From the NCBI RefSeq assembly GCF_016466415.2, contig NZ_CP066772.2, positions 496,001-560,000 of the forward strand: a stretch of 64,000 nt of DNA. The letters run 5' to 3'. The notes below the pieces were generated by a model. It had not been told where the DNA came from and ran no database searches. It worked only from the letters and a program-made list of their open reading frames with translations. The position numbers and the translations under genes were made by a program. Of this stretch, positions 1 to 6,826 are shown piece by piece (the stretch's first letter is position 1; each line of letters opens with the position of its first letter). The stretch is from Ralstonia pickettii. GTDB taxonomy: Bacteria > Pseudomonadota > Gammaproteobacteria > Burkholderiales > Burkholderiaceae.

Positions 1-534
1 CACCGCCAGGATGACCGAAGGCTGGTGCACATCGCCCAGCGTCACGAGCGTCGCCGGATTCCCGACGATCAGCCCGGCTCCTCGCAGCGACACGATGCCC
101 AGGAACAATCCGATACCCGCGGTGATGGCCACGCGAATCGAATGCGGAATGCCGTTGACGATCATCTCGCGAATGCGGAACACGCTCACCAGCAGGAACA
201 GGCAGCCGGAAATGAACACCGCGCCCAGCGCCGCCTGCCACGTAAAGCCCATGCCCTTGACCACCGCGTACGCAAAGTAGGCGTTCAAGCCCATGCCCGG
301 CGCCATCGCGATGGGGTAGTTCGCGTATATCCCCATGATGATGGTGCCGATCGCCGCGGCAATGCAGGTGGCGACAAACACCGCGTCGTGCGGCATGCCC
401 GCGTCGGCCAGGATGTTCGGGTTGACGAAGATGATGTACGCCATCGTGAGGAACGTTGTCAGCCCCGCAAGCACTTCCGTGCGGACGTTGGTCTGGTGTT
501 CCTCGAGCTTGAAGGTGCGCGCAATCCAGGTCAT
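1..534 (-). CDS. NCS2 family purine permease (AzgA-like), C-terminus beyond window
   Basis: The reverse strand reads open from an ATG at 534 to the left edge without a stop, giving the first 178 residues of a membrane protein. The start MTWIARTFKLEEHQT, followed by VRTEVLAGLTTFLTMAYIIF and a Pro-Asn-Ile-Leu segment, is typical of AzgA/GhxP/YieG-type hypoxanthine/guanine/adenine proton symporters in the inner membrane. At least four hydrophobic segments are visible, including IAMAPGMGLNAYFAY, a conserved substrate-path region of the family. The gene points away from the origin region. Which purine is carried cannot be told from this part; the family call is firm. Confidence 0.85.
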   Translation of the reverse strand, partial: MTWIARTFKLEEHQTNVRTEVLAGLTTFLTMAYIIFVNPNILADAGMPHDAVFVATCIAAAIGTIIMGIYANYPIAMAPGMGLNAYFAYAVVKGMGFTWQAALGAVFISGCLFLLVSVFRIREMIVNGIPHSIRVAITAGIGLFLGIVSLRGAGLIVGNPATLVTLGDVHQPSVILAV

Positions 535-826
535 TCAGGTTGTCTCCTCTTGTTGTGAAGTGTCATCGCCGGCCGACGCCGTCCAGCGCTTGGCTCCCCC
601 GATGCACGCCCACCATGGGGCGAGGCTACTCTTAGCAAGATTCCGGCACCCCACGGCGGCGCGGTCGAAATACTGTTCATGCGTATCGAATGATGAAAAC
701 GCGACGGCCAACCAAGAGCCGGGCCGGCGCGCGGGATGCGCATGATGCCCGAAACGCGGTGCCTGTGCATCCAGCCGGCGAGATCCATCGCTTTGGCAGC
801 GCAAGGGCGGACTTCATGGAAAAAAA

Positions 827-1179
827 CGTACCCGTTTCTGCGAAATCCAGAAGCGACGGGGCATCTTGGGCGATCACCGTACCTGTTTCTGCGCTTGTTT
901 CCGCAGAAACAGGTACGTCCCCTTGCAGAAATAGAAGCGCGTGAGAACGAGCAAAGACGTACCCGTTTCTGCGAGCCGCTGAATGACGTGCCGTACCCGT
1001 TTCTGCGGGTGCTCACTCCACAGGGCCTGAATCAATGCGAACCCGTTTCTGCGAGAGCAAGCCGGGATTGGCCGTACCTGTTTCTGCGTGGCCTTTCGCA
1101 GAAACGGGTACGGCTAATCTGCAAGCCTCGCCGCCAAGCCTTTGGCTAATAAGGCTTTTTACCCGCAGAAACAGGTACG
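827..1179. repeat. Mixed-orientation cluster of nine 16-bp Rep boxes
   Basis: Copies are at 827-842, 878-893, 958-973, 992-1007, 1038-1053 and 1073-1088 (read on the minus strand as GCAGAAAC(G/A)GGTACG) and at 902-917, 1097-1112 and 1164-1179 (plus strand). Two pairs, 878-917 and 1073-1112, are head-to-head inverted repeats with exactly 8 bp between the 16-bp arms. The copy at 1038 has GAACC in place of GTACC. Mixed orientation and irregular spacing suggest a regulatory (copy-number or handcuffing) role more than a core array; that role is inferred. Confidence 0.85.
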
Positions 1180-1232
1180 GTGATCCGATCGCGGGGCACC
1201 AAGACATTGGCAAGCCGCATCCTCCGGTGCGG

Positions 1233-1248
1233 CTTTCAGCGATGAAAG
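1233..1248. promoter_or_regulatory. parS: Degenerate parS-like palindrome
   Basis: CTTTCAGCGATGAAAG differs at one position from the perfect 16-bp palindrome found next to parA and inside parB. Its place between the two Rep-box clusters puts a likely ParB site inside the origin itself. Confidence 0.6.
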
Positions 1249-1315
1249 TTCACAATTCCGCCGTCGAGGGGGAAGGCCTGTCGCTGTGCAGCAGCCCGCG
1301 GCTTTCGAATCGCCA

Positions 1316-1551
1316 CGCAGAAACTGGTACGCACGGCCTGGAGGCTTACAATCCGTAAGCGTGCACTCGCTTTTGCAGCAACCTCGTAATTGCGGTGACG
1401 CAAAAATCACGGAGATGGGCTCACCCCGCAGATTTGGGTACGCAACGACGCGCCGAAATTGACCTTACTCACGCAGAAACAGGTACGTTTCGGAGATGGT
1501 CAGGCTGCGCCCACCCCAGAAATCGCCAAATCCGCCGCAGAAACGGGTACG
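1316..1551 (+). repeat. Four plus-strand Rep boxes, irregular spacing
   Basis: Copies are at 1316-1331 (GCAGAAACTGGTACG core), 1427-1442 (variant GCAGATTTGGGTACG), 1472-1487 and 1536-1551. A partial copy (GCAGAAAC only) follows at about 1557. All point the same way, towards repA, unlike the upstream cluster. Confidence 0.8.
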
Positions 1552-1596
1552 CGCCTGCAGAAACACACTGAATCACCCCGCCCTCCCTCCGTTTTC

Positions 1597-1617
1597 TGTG
1601 GATAACACTGTGGACAA
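1597..1617 (-). promoter_or_regulatory. Tandem DnaA boxes
   Basis: Positions 1597-1605 read TGTGGATAA, the exact complement of the consensus DnaA box TTATCCACA. Positions 1609-1617 read TGTGGACAA, one mismatch from it. The two are in the same orientation, 12 bp apart start to start, and sit between the irregular boxes and the phased iterons. A weaker match (CGTGGACAA) is at 1844-1852. DnaA cooperation with the plasmid-type initiator is the usual role of such boxes. Confidence 0.85.
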
Positions 1618-1631
1618 CATGATGTTGTCCC

Positions 1632-1736
1632 CGCAGATTCCGGTACGCCCAATGCGCAGAAGCGGGTACGGTTTCGCGCAGAAGCGGGTACGCCAGCGCG
1701 CAGAATCTGGTTCGCAGGTACGCAGAATCTGGTTCG
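1632..1736 (+). repeat. Phased iteron array, five boxes, 22-bp period
   Basis: Boxes begin at 1632, 1655, 1677, 1699 and 1721, so the last four are exactly 22 bp apart (two helical turns) and the first is 23 bp away. The sequence drifts along the array: GCAGATTCCGGTACG, then twice GCAGAAGCGGGTACG, then twice GCAGAATCTGGTTCG. Same-face direct repeats are typical of the core initiator-binding array of iteron origins, and this array is the one nearest repA. Confidence 0.85.
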
Positions 1737-1907
1737 GTTTACGCCACTACACCTAGTGCTGGCATGGCTTTGCGGGACGCGTATACGGTTTACCTGTAGT
1801 AAACGTAGAAGGTATATATGGCTGGTAGTAGGGAAAGGTCTTCCGTGGACAACCTTGACGGTTGCCCACCGATGCCCTTCCCGCGACAACGAGCAAAATT
1901 CAGAAAA

Positions 1908-1923
1908 CGTACCCAAATCTGCG
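1908..1923 (-). promoter_or_regulatory. Single Rep box 52 bp upstream of repA
   Basis: CGTACCCAAATCTGCG is a variant Rep box on the opposite strand to the iteron array. It lies in the likely promoter or leader of repA. By analogy with other iteron replicons it may let RepA repress its own gene; that is inference. Confidence 0.6.
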
Positions 1924-1975
1924 TGACAAGGCGAAGGCGTTTTAGTACAAAGGCTCTGAACAATTCTTGCCCACC

Positions 1976-3052
1976 ATGGTCACCAAACGCCTCACACCCA
2001 ATGGGAAACCGGACGACGATTCGCCCGGCCGCATCATCGTCCCTTCGGGAGGGCAAGTCATTGCCGCGCCGGAGAAGTTTCAGCGCCTGTTCGACGAAGC
2101 GCAGGCGATGGAGCGCGAAGACGCCTGGCAAAGCGGCGAGGTCGGCTTTCTCAGCCGTGCCAGCGTGCAGGTCACCCTCCCCTATCGCGCGCCCAAAGGT
2201 GCGCCGCCGGTCTGGACGCGCTCCAGCGGCAATATCTCGTTGATGATCCAGCCGGGCTACTTCACGCAGCAGCGTTCCGAGCGGGCAAGCAATGGGCGGC
2301 AGCGCATCGTCTCCGAGACGGTCTCCTTCGGCTATCCCTATGGCTCGTATCCGCGTCTGATGCTCGCCTGGATCGGCAAGGAGATCATGGCCAAGAAGAA
2401 ACGGGGCGAGTTCCAGGGTACGGTGGAAGACCGGCGTATCTCGCTTGGCAACTCGCTGTCCGAGTTCATGTACAACTTGGGCATTCCGATGGCGACCGGC
2501 GGCAAGCGGGGCACGATGACGTTGGTGCGCCAGCAGATGATTCGCCTGTTCTCGGCGACAATTGCCATCGTGCAGAACAAGTCGGCACCCAGCAGCCAGA
2601 ACCAGAACCAGGAGCCGCTATCGATCGATCGTATCGGCTACCTGCTGGCCGACCAATTGTCGACCTGGTGGGATCCCATGCAGCCAGGGCAAGGCTCGAT
2701 GTTCGAGAGCTTCGTGGTGCTGTCCGAACCGTTCTTCAATGAGCTCGTGAATCGGCCTGTGCCAGTCGATATGCGTGCATTGAAGGCGCTCAAGCAATCG
2801 CCATTTGCGCTGGACGTGTATTCGTGGCTCACGTACCGCTTCTTTACGATCCAGAAGCGTACGGAGATTCCTTGGGAAGCACTGCAGATGCAATTCGGTA
2901 CCGAGACCGAAAGCGAGCGGAAATTCCGTGCGCTGTTCCGAAAGGCGCTGAAGGACGTGCTGGTTGTCTATCCTGACGCCAAGGTGGATGCAGACTCTTC
3001 CAAGGCGCTGATTCTGCAGCCTTCGCGAACCAGTGTGCGCAAATTGGCCTGA
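1976..3052 (+). CDS. repA: Replication initiator protein RepA
   Basis: This 358-residue initiator of the RepA_C type (plasmid-encoded RepA) would bind the iterons upstream and open the origin. Recognisable family segments include PYGSYPRLMLAWIGKEIM in the first half and SEPFFNEL, VPVDMRALKALKQSPFALD and YSWLTYR in the C-terminal winged-helix part. The ATG at 1976 is preferred over a TTG three codons upstream, although no strong ribosome-binding site is visible for either. It is followed by a strong hairpin terminator, so repA is probably monocistronic. An initiator of this class together with the Par genes marks a megaplasmid or second chromosome. Confidence 0.93.
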   Translation: MVTKRLTPNGKPDDDSPGRIIVPSGGQVIAAPEKFQRLFDEAQAMEREDAWQSGEVGFLSRASVQVTLPYRAPKGAPPVWTRSSGNISLMIQPGYFTQQRSERASNGRQRIVSETVSFGYPYGSYPRLMLAWIGKEIMAKKKRGEFQGTVEDRRISLGNSLSEFMYNLGIPMATGGKRGTMTLVRQQMIRLFSATIAIVQNKSAPSSQNQNQEPLSIDRIGYLLADQLSTWWDPMQPGQGSMFESFVVLSEPFFNELVNRPVPVDMRALKALKQSPFALDVYSWLTYRFFTIQKRTEIPWEALQMQFGTETESERKFRALFRKALKDVLVVYPDAKVDADSSKALILQPSRTSVRKLA

Positions 3053-3074
3053 AGCTGAACAGGGCGTCGGGCAA

Positions 3075-3106
3075 AAAGAAAGGGGAGCAGAAGCTCCCCT
3101 TTCTTT
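3075..3106. terminator. Bidirectional terminator between repA and the cold-shock gene
   Basis: A perfect 14-bp stem (3075-3088 with 3093-3106) closes a 4-nt AGAA loop. The stem ends are A-rich on the left and T-rich on the right, giving U tracts in both directions, as suits two convergent genes. Confidence 0.9.
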
Positions 3107-3130
3107 CATCTCAGGCGATCAGCCTGAAAC

Positions 3131-3334
3131 TTATTCCGGCTTGATCGCCGAGGCTTGCAGACCCTTCGGGCCTTGCTTCACCTCGAAGGTGACCTTCTGG
3201 CCGTCCTTCAGGGTCTTGAAGCCCGAACCCTGAATTTCGGAGAAGTGCGCGAACAGATCTGCGCCGCCGCCGTCCGGAGTGATGAAGCCGAAGCCTTTGG
3301 TTTCGTTAAACCATTTGACAGTACCCGTGGCCAT
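3131..3334 (-). CDS. Cold-shock protein, CspA family
   Basis: This is a 67-residue single-domain cold-shock nucleic-acid chaperone. RNP1 (KGFGFITP, residues 13-20) and RNP2 (DLFAHF) are intact, and the length is typical. The start ATG at 3334 is preceded by a good AAGGAA ribosome-binding site. It is transcribed towards repA and shares its terminator. The 386 bp before the next gene leave room for the long untranslated leader that often controls csp genes. Such proteins melt RNA structure. Its position between repA and parA may be chance or may link replication to growth conditions; the sequence does not decide this. Confidence 0.95.
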   Translation of the reverse strand: MATGTVKWFNETKGFGFITPDGGGADLFAHFSEIQGSGFKTLKDGQKVTFEVKQGPKGLQASAIKPE

Positions 3335-3720
3335 GCAAAAATTCCTTTAAATAACAAAAAACACGTCGTCCAGCCGATCCGGACATCGCACGAAGAACCG
3401 GCTGATTCCGAATCTTGCGTAGACAAAGTCTTCAGACGACTGTCTAAGCATCATAACCAGTTTGGAGCAGAGTGTCGATGGGCGGCATTTTTCCGAAATG
3501 TCGCTTTTATGCATCTCACTGGTAAACACCTAGGGAGCCCGTAAATGCGGGGTTGAACACGTAAAGTTATGCGCTAAAGGCCGCATTTACATCTCAATTT
3601 AGGTGAGTTGAAAACCGCCTTTCCGTCGTCAGCAGTCTCACCATGCCAGTGAAATTTGTATGAATTGAATTTTATCGAACTTGTGTTTTCGTGCTGCCTT
3701 CCCTAAGATGAGCGCTGCTG
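3335..3720. other. Intergenic region between cspA-like gene and parA
   Basis: This 386-bp gene-free stretch is A+T-richer than its surroundings. It must contain the leader and promoter of the cold-shock gene (minus strand) and the parA promoter (plus strand). No Rep box and no small open frame with a ribosome-binding site was seen. Confidence 0.6.
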
Positions 3721-3738
3721 ACTTTCAGCGCTGAAAGT
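3721..3738. promoter_or_regulatory. parS: parS site overlapping the parA promoter or leader
   Basis: ACTTTCAGCGCTGAAAGT is a perfect 18-bp palindrome ending 9 bp before the parA start codon. The 16-bp core recurs exactly at 4567-4582. A palindrome of this size repeated around parAB is the expected form of a ParB-binding centromere site. Its placement suggests that ParB binding also represses parAB. Confidence 0.8.
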
Positions 3739-3747
3739 GGAGGGCCA

Positions 3748-4416
3748 GTGAGCGCCAAGATCGTAACGGTATTCAATCAGAAAGGTGGCTGTGGCAAGAC
3801 CACGGTCAGCATGCACATCGCCGGAACCCTTGGTTTGCGGGGGAGTAAGACGCTGCTGGTCGATATGGACGAGCAAGGAACGGCCACGCGGTGGGCCGCT
3901 CAAGCGCCCGAAGACAAGCCCTTCCCGGCTTCGGTGATTGGTTTGGCGCCTTCCGGTGGCGCCATGCACCGGGAGGTCCGCAAGTTTGTCGCGGACTACG
4001 ACTACATCGTGGTCGATTGCCCTCCGGCGGTCCACTCACCGTCGTCGTCAAGCGCGCTGCTGATTTCGGACGTCGCACTCATCCCTGTTGTGCCTTCGCC
4101 TCCGGACCTGTGGGCTGCGGTGGCGGCCAAAGCGCTTGCGCAGCAGGCTCAAGTCACCAATGAGACGCTCCGTATTCGCGTGCTGGCGAACATGGTCCAG
4201 CGGCGGGTGTCGCTTGCAAAACAAGCAATTGAAATCCTCGGTGATGATGGTGATATTCCTTTGATGGATTCCATGATCGGCTCGCGCTCAGCATTTCGTG
4301 AGTGCCAGGCGATCGGCGCAACGGTGCACGGTGTGCCAGGCGCCCGGGAAGCGATGAGCGAAGTCGACCTCTTGATCGACGAGGTATTGCAGTTGTTGCA
4401 GGAGGAACGTGTATGA
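3748..4416 (+). CDS. parA: Partition ATPase ParA
   Basis: This 222-residue ParA/MinD-type ATPase drives segregation of the replicon together with ParB. The deviant Walker A motif KGGCGKTT is at residues 12-19, with the signature lysine K12. The A' motif is LLVDMDEQG and Walker B is DYIVVDCPP. The protein lacks an N-terminal DNA-binding extension, so it is of the short (type Ib or chromosomal) form. Translation starts at GTG 3748 behind a GGAGGG-like site. The stop overlaps the parB start by 4 bp (ATGA), so the two are translationally coupled. Confidence 0.95.
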   Translation: MSAKIVTVFNQKGGCGKTTVSMHIAGTLGLRGSKTLLVDMDEQGTATRWAAQAPEDKPFPASVIGLAPSGGAMHREVRKFVADYDYIVVDCPPAVHSPSSSSALLISDVALIPVVPSPPDLWAAVAAKALAQQAQVTNETLRIRVLANMVQRRVSLAKQAIEILGDDGDIPLMDSMIGSRSAFRECQAIGATVHGVPGAREAMSEVDLLIDEVLQLLQEERV

Positions 4417-5423
4417 GCGCGAAGTTGAAATCGCTCAAAGATGGCATGCTGGCCGGCATTGCCGCGGAGAAAACCAAGGCGACACCGGTTGATCGCTTTG
4501 CTTTGGCGGAAAAAGCGATTACGTCTCACCCTCGCGGCCTTCTGGGTCAACCCGTCCCGACCCCCGCTTTCAGCGCTGAAAGTGCCGCCGCTACGAACGC
4601 TTCCGAGCGCCGGGTCATCAAGGTTCCGCTTGAACGGCTGCAGGAAAATCCGCTCAACGCTCGCCGAATATACGATCCGCAGATCGTCCAGGAACGGGCT
4701 GCATCGATCGCTACGCATGGTCAGCAGACTCCCGGTTTAGCAGCTCCAGATCCAGCACGACCCGGCTGGTATGTCTTAATTGATGGCCACTATCGTAAGC
4801 GGGCGTTGGCTGCTGCCGGCAAGCCGGAGATGGACTGCTTCGTTGAAGACGGCCTGTCGGACATCGATTTCTACCGCCTGTCCTTCGTTCTGAACGAGCA
4901 GCGTTCCGGCCAGTCCGTACTGGACAACGCGATCGCCTGGCGTCAGCTATTGGACGAAGGAAAAGTTAAGAAAGAAGAAGATATTTGTGAAATTACCGGA
5001 GTATCGGCGGGAACGGTCAACAAGACGCTGGCCTTGTTGAAGCTGCCGGAGTCCGTTCTCGAAGTGATGAAGGAGCGGCCGGCCGGAATTGGTATCGCAA
5101 CCGGTTACGAGTTGACCCTGTACTTCAAGACCGCGGGCGAAGATCGCACGCGTGAGCTGGTACACCGTGTGTTGGAAGAAGGGCTCTCGAGCCGTGATGT
5201 GGAGCAGATCCGTAAGGTGGCTCAGGAAGGACGCACCCGGAAGGTTAAAGAAGTGAGCCGCCAATACAAGATCAGAAGTGCAGAAGGTGATCTTCTCGGC
5301 ACAATCAAGGAATGGGACTCCGGCCGCGTCATGCTGGATGTCAAGCTCGTCGATCGTGGCGCGCGGGAATCGCTGGTCGAGGCGCTTAAAAGCCGGTTTG
5401 GCTTGGACGTCGCGCTGCTGTAG
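4413..5423 (+). CDS. parB: Partition protein ParB
   Basis: This 336-residue centromere-binding protein has the ParB/Spo0J core. ENPLNARRIYD corresponds to the first conserved box. LIDGHYRKRALA replaces the usual GERRxRA but keeps the GxxR of the CTP-binding motif. The segment around SAGTVNKTLALLKLPE is the helix-turn-helix. The ATG at 4413 overlaps the end of parA and has GGAGG upstream; a much longer reading frame would run back into parA. The first 70 residues are variable, and their coding DNA carries a perfect parS at 4567-4582, so ParB loads within its own gene. A strong terminator follows. Confidence 0.95.
   Translation: MSAKLKSLKDGMLAGIAAEKTKATPVDRFALAEKAITSHPRGLLGQPVPTPAFSAESAAATNASERRVIKVPLERLQENPLNARRIYDPQIVQERAASIATHGQQTPGLAAPDPARPGWYVLIDGHYRKRALAAAGKPEMDCFVEDGLSDIDFYRLSFVLNEQRSGQSVLDNAIAWRQLLDEGKVKKEEDICEITGVSAGTVNKTLALLKLPESVLEVMKERPAGIGIATGYELTLYFKTAGEDRTRELVHRVLEEGLSSRDVEQIRKVAQEGRTRKVKEVSRQYKIRSAEGDLLGTIKEWDSGRVMLDVKLVDRGARESLVEALKSRFGLDVALL
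4567..4582. promoter_or_regulatory. parS: parS site inside parB
   Basis: CTTTCAGCGCTGAAAG is a perfect 16-bp palindrome identical to the core at 3722-3737. It encodes part of a Phe-Ser-Ala-Glu-Ser stretch in the variable N-terminal part of ParB. Confidence 0.8.
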
Positions 5424-5444
5424 TGCTGCCGCACATTCGATATA

Positions 5445-5468
5445 AGCGCCCGCGAGGGCGCTTTTTTT
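5445..5468 (+). terminator. Terminator of parAB
   Basis: A 7-bp stem AGCGCCC/GGGCGCT closes a GCGA loop and is followed by seven T residues, 22 bp after the parB stop. Confidence 0.92.
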
Positions 5469-5511
5469 CTCGTCCGATTTCTGTGTGTTGGACGTCGACA
5501 CTTGGCGTGAG

Positions 5512-5527
5512 CGTACCCGTTTCTGCG
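5512..5527 (-). repeat. Rep box downstream of parB
   Basis: This is an exact CGTACCCGTTTCTGCG copy in the intergenic region, flanked by GTGAG and TCAC. It is the first of the copies outside the origin. Confidence 0.8.
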
Positions 5528-5690
5528 TCACCTCAAGCGTGCAATCCCCACCTCTCCAGGAAGGCCCGACTTGGCCTATAGCCGGTGCTGGAAGGGCCGA
5601 TCCGGCAAGTCACAGGCGTTTTAGCGCTGCAGAATCTAGCTGCAAGGAAAAAGCGGCGATATAAAAATAATGTCCATCACACTGGAATTC

Positions 5691-5718
5691 TTGAGGTTTT
5701 TAACCTTTCATGTACACT
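5691..5718 (+). promoter_or_regulatory. Candidate sigma-70 promoter of the KfrA-like gene
   Basis: TTGAGG (5691-5696) and TACACT (5713-5718) are 16 bp apart in an A+T-rich patch. The predicted transcript would start about 16 nt before the ATG at 5741. This supports 5741 over an upstream start at 5585. Confidence 0.5.
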
Positions 5719-5740
5719 TAAAAAGCACTCGATAGACCTT

Positions 5741-6559
5741 ATGGCCCGACCCGGACTCCATTTCTCGGCAGAGCAGCAGCAGCGGATTGTTGAAGCGATC
5801 CGGAGGCTGGATATCGCCTTCCCGCACGACAACGCAGTGTTCTTGGATGAAGTCATCGAAGCCGTCCAGGCTGTGACGCGTCGTGTTTATGGCGTTCGAC
5901 GCTACGTGCAGTGGTTGGGGGAGGCTGGAGTACGCCGACGTCCGAGCAATACGACGCTGCAGAAAGCGGTCGATCGAGCGCAGGGGCGCGGGCCGGCTGC
6001 AGCCGGTGCCGCAGCGGACGCGGTAGAGCCGTGGCCGCTCCCATTGGCGCACGCAGAAACGGGTACGCTTTCAGCGCGGGAGGAGCAAAACCGTATCGCC
6101 TCACGCGCTATTGGCGCGCCAGGTGCAGGTGCCGAATGGATGGAAGCGCGCATTCGTGCAGAGGTGGCGGAGCGCGCGCTGGAACACGAAGCCGCCCGCA
6201 ATCGGCAATTGCAGGCCGCCATGGCCGACTTGGAGCGTCGTCTCGGCGAGGCGCTTGCCACGGCGCCCGCCGTGCCCCCCAAGTTGACCGACGCAACGCT
6301 AGAGCGCCTAGAGCAGACCATTGAAACCGTGACCCGCTTGGAGGGGGCGGCCAGCGCGCTGGCGGGGACGGAGCGCTTTCTGCGCTTGCAGAACGACGCG
6401 GTACGCCAGCAAACGCAAAACGAAGCCGATCAACTGCGCCAGCGTATCCGCACCCTCGAAGCCGAAGTCGCGCATTTGAACGCCCAGATCGACGCCTACC
6501 GGCGCACGCCCGAGCGCACCGCGCCGGTCTCGCGCGGCTGGGTCAAGCCATCTTCCTGA
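5741..6559 (+). CDS. KfrA-like DNA-binding coiled-coil protein
   Basis: The 272-residue protein has an N-terminal part (about residues 1-75, ending RRPSNTTLQKAVDRAQ) that resembles the DNA-binding N-domain of plasmid KfrA proteins. A long, Ala/Glu/Arg/Gln-rich region of heptads follows (about 120-260, for example RNRQLQAAMADLERRLGEAL and RQRIRTLEAEVAHLNAQID) and is clearly coiled coil. KfrA proteins support plasmid stability and sit near par genes, as here. A Rep box lies in the coding sequence at 6052 and encodes Ala-Glu-Thr-Gly-Thr. An alternative start at 5585 would add a lysine-rich leader translated from the A+T-rich promoter region and is less likely. Homology to KfrA is judged from architecture only. 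Confidence 0.65.
   Translation: MARPGLHFSAEQQQRIVEAIRRLDIAFPHDNAVFLDEVIEAVQAVTRRVYGVRRYVQWLGEAGVRRRPSNTTLQKAVDRAQGRGPAAAGAAADAVEPWPLPLAHAETGTLSAREEQNRIASRAIGAPGAGAEWMEARIRAEVAERALEHEAARNRQLQAAMADLERRLGEALATAPAVPPKLTDATLERLEQTIETVTRLEGAASALAGTERFLRLQNDAVRQQTQNEADQLRQRIRTLEAEVAHLNAQIDAYRRTPERTAPVSRGWVKPSS
6052..6067 (+). repeat. Rep box inside the KfrA-like gene, abutting a half parS
   Basis: This is an exact CGCAGAAACGGGTACG. The next ten bases, CTTTCAGCGC, are the left half of the parS palindrome. In frame the box encodes the Glu-Thr-Gly-Thr of the linker between the DNA-binding and coiled-coil parts. Confidence 0.8.
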
Positions 6560-6624
6560 TTTCTTGACGCACTGTTAGCGGGCGCTTACTGGTCTGTCCG
6601 GTCGCAAGTTGGCATAAACCGGTA

Positions 6625-6667
6625 CGCAGAATTGGGTACGCTTTTTCAACTTTCGGCGCTGAAAGTT
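6625..6667 (+). promoter_or_regulatory. parS: Rep box variant plus parS-like palindrome upstream of galU
   Basis: A variant Rep box CGCAGAATTGGGTACG (6625-6640) is followed 9 bp later by CTTTCGGCGCTGAAAG (6650-6665), one mismatch from parS. With its flanks the palindrome extends to 20 bp (6648-6667). This is the rightmost parS seen in the window. Confidence 0.7.
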
Positions 6668-6826
6668 GGTGCGACCGCGTTGCAACCTGTTGTAGGAAAG
6701 GCGGCACCGCAGTGCCCGCCACGTTGCGCGGGGCACGTCAGATCGTGCTCCACCAAAAGATGGACCCGGGAGCTTCCGCTGGCATATGACTTGCTCATGA
6801 CACTACGTCTCACCAATGGAGTTGTC

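Larger units (their letters stand above)
535..1975. other. Replication origin region of a RepA-type secondary replicon
   Basis: This 1.4-kb gene-free stretch lies between the permease and repA. It holds about 19 copies of a 16-bp box (consensus CGCAGAAACGGGTACG) between 827 and 1736, one more at 1908-1923, a tandem pair of DnaA boxes at 1597-1617 and a degenerate parS at 1233-1248. A locally A+T-richer segment at about 1780-1820 contains an inverted repeat (GTTTAC, 5 bp, GTAAAC at 1788-1804) and could be the unwinding region or the repA promoter. The stretch 535-826 shows nothing recognisable apart from presumably the permease promoter. Iteron arrays beside the gene of the initiator that binds them, plus DnaA boxes, are the established layout of iteron origins. 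The origin assignment is an inference from that layout. Confidence 0.85.

Noticed and set aside
1818-2243. Open frame with ATG just before repA
   Set aside because: It overlaps most of the start of repA in another frame, has no domain and no ribosome-binding site.
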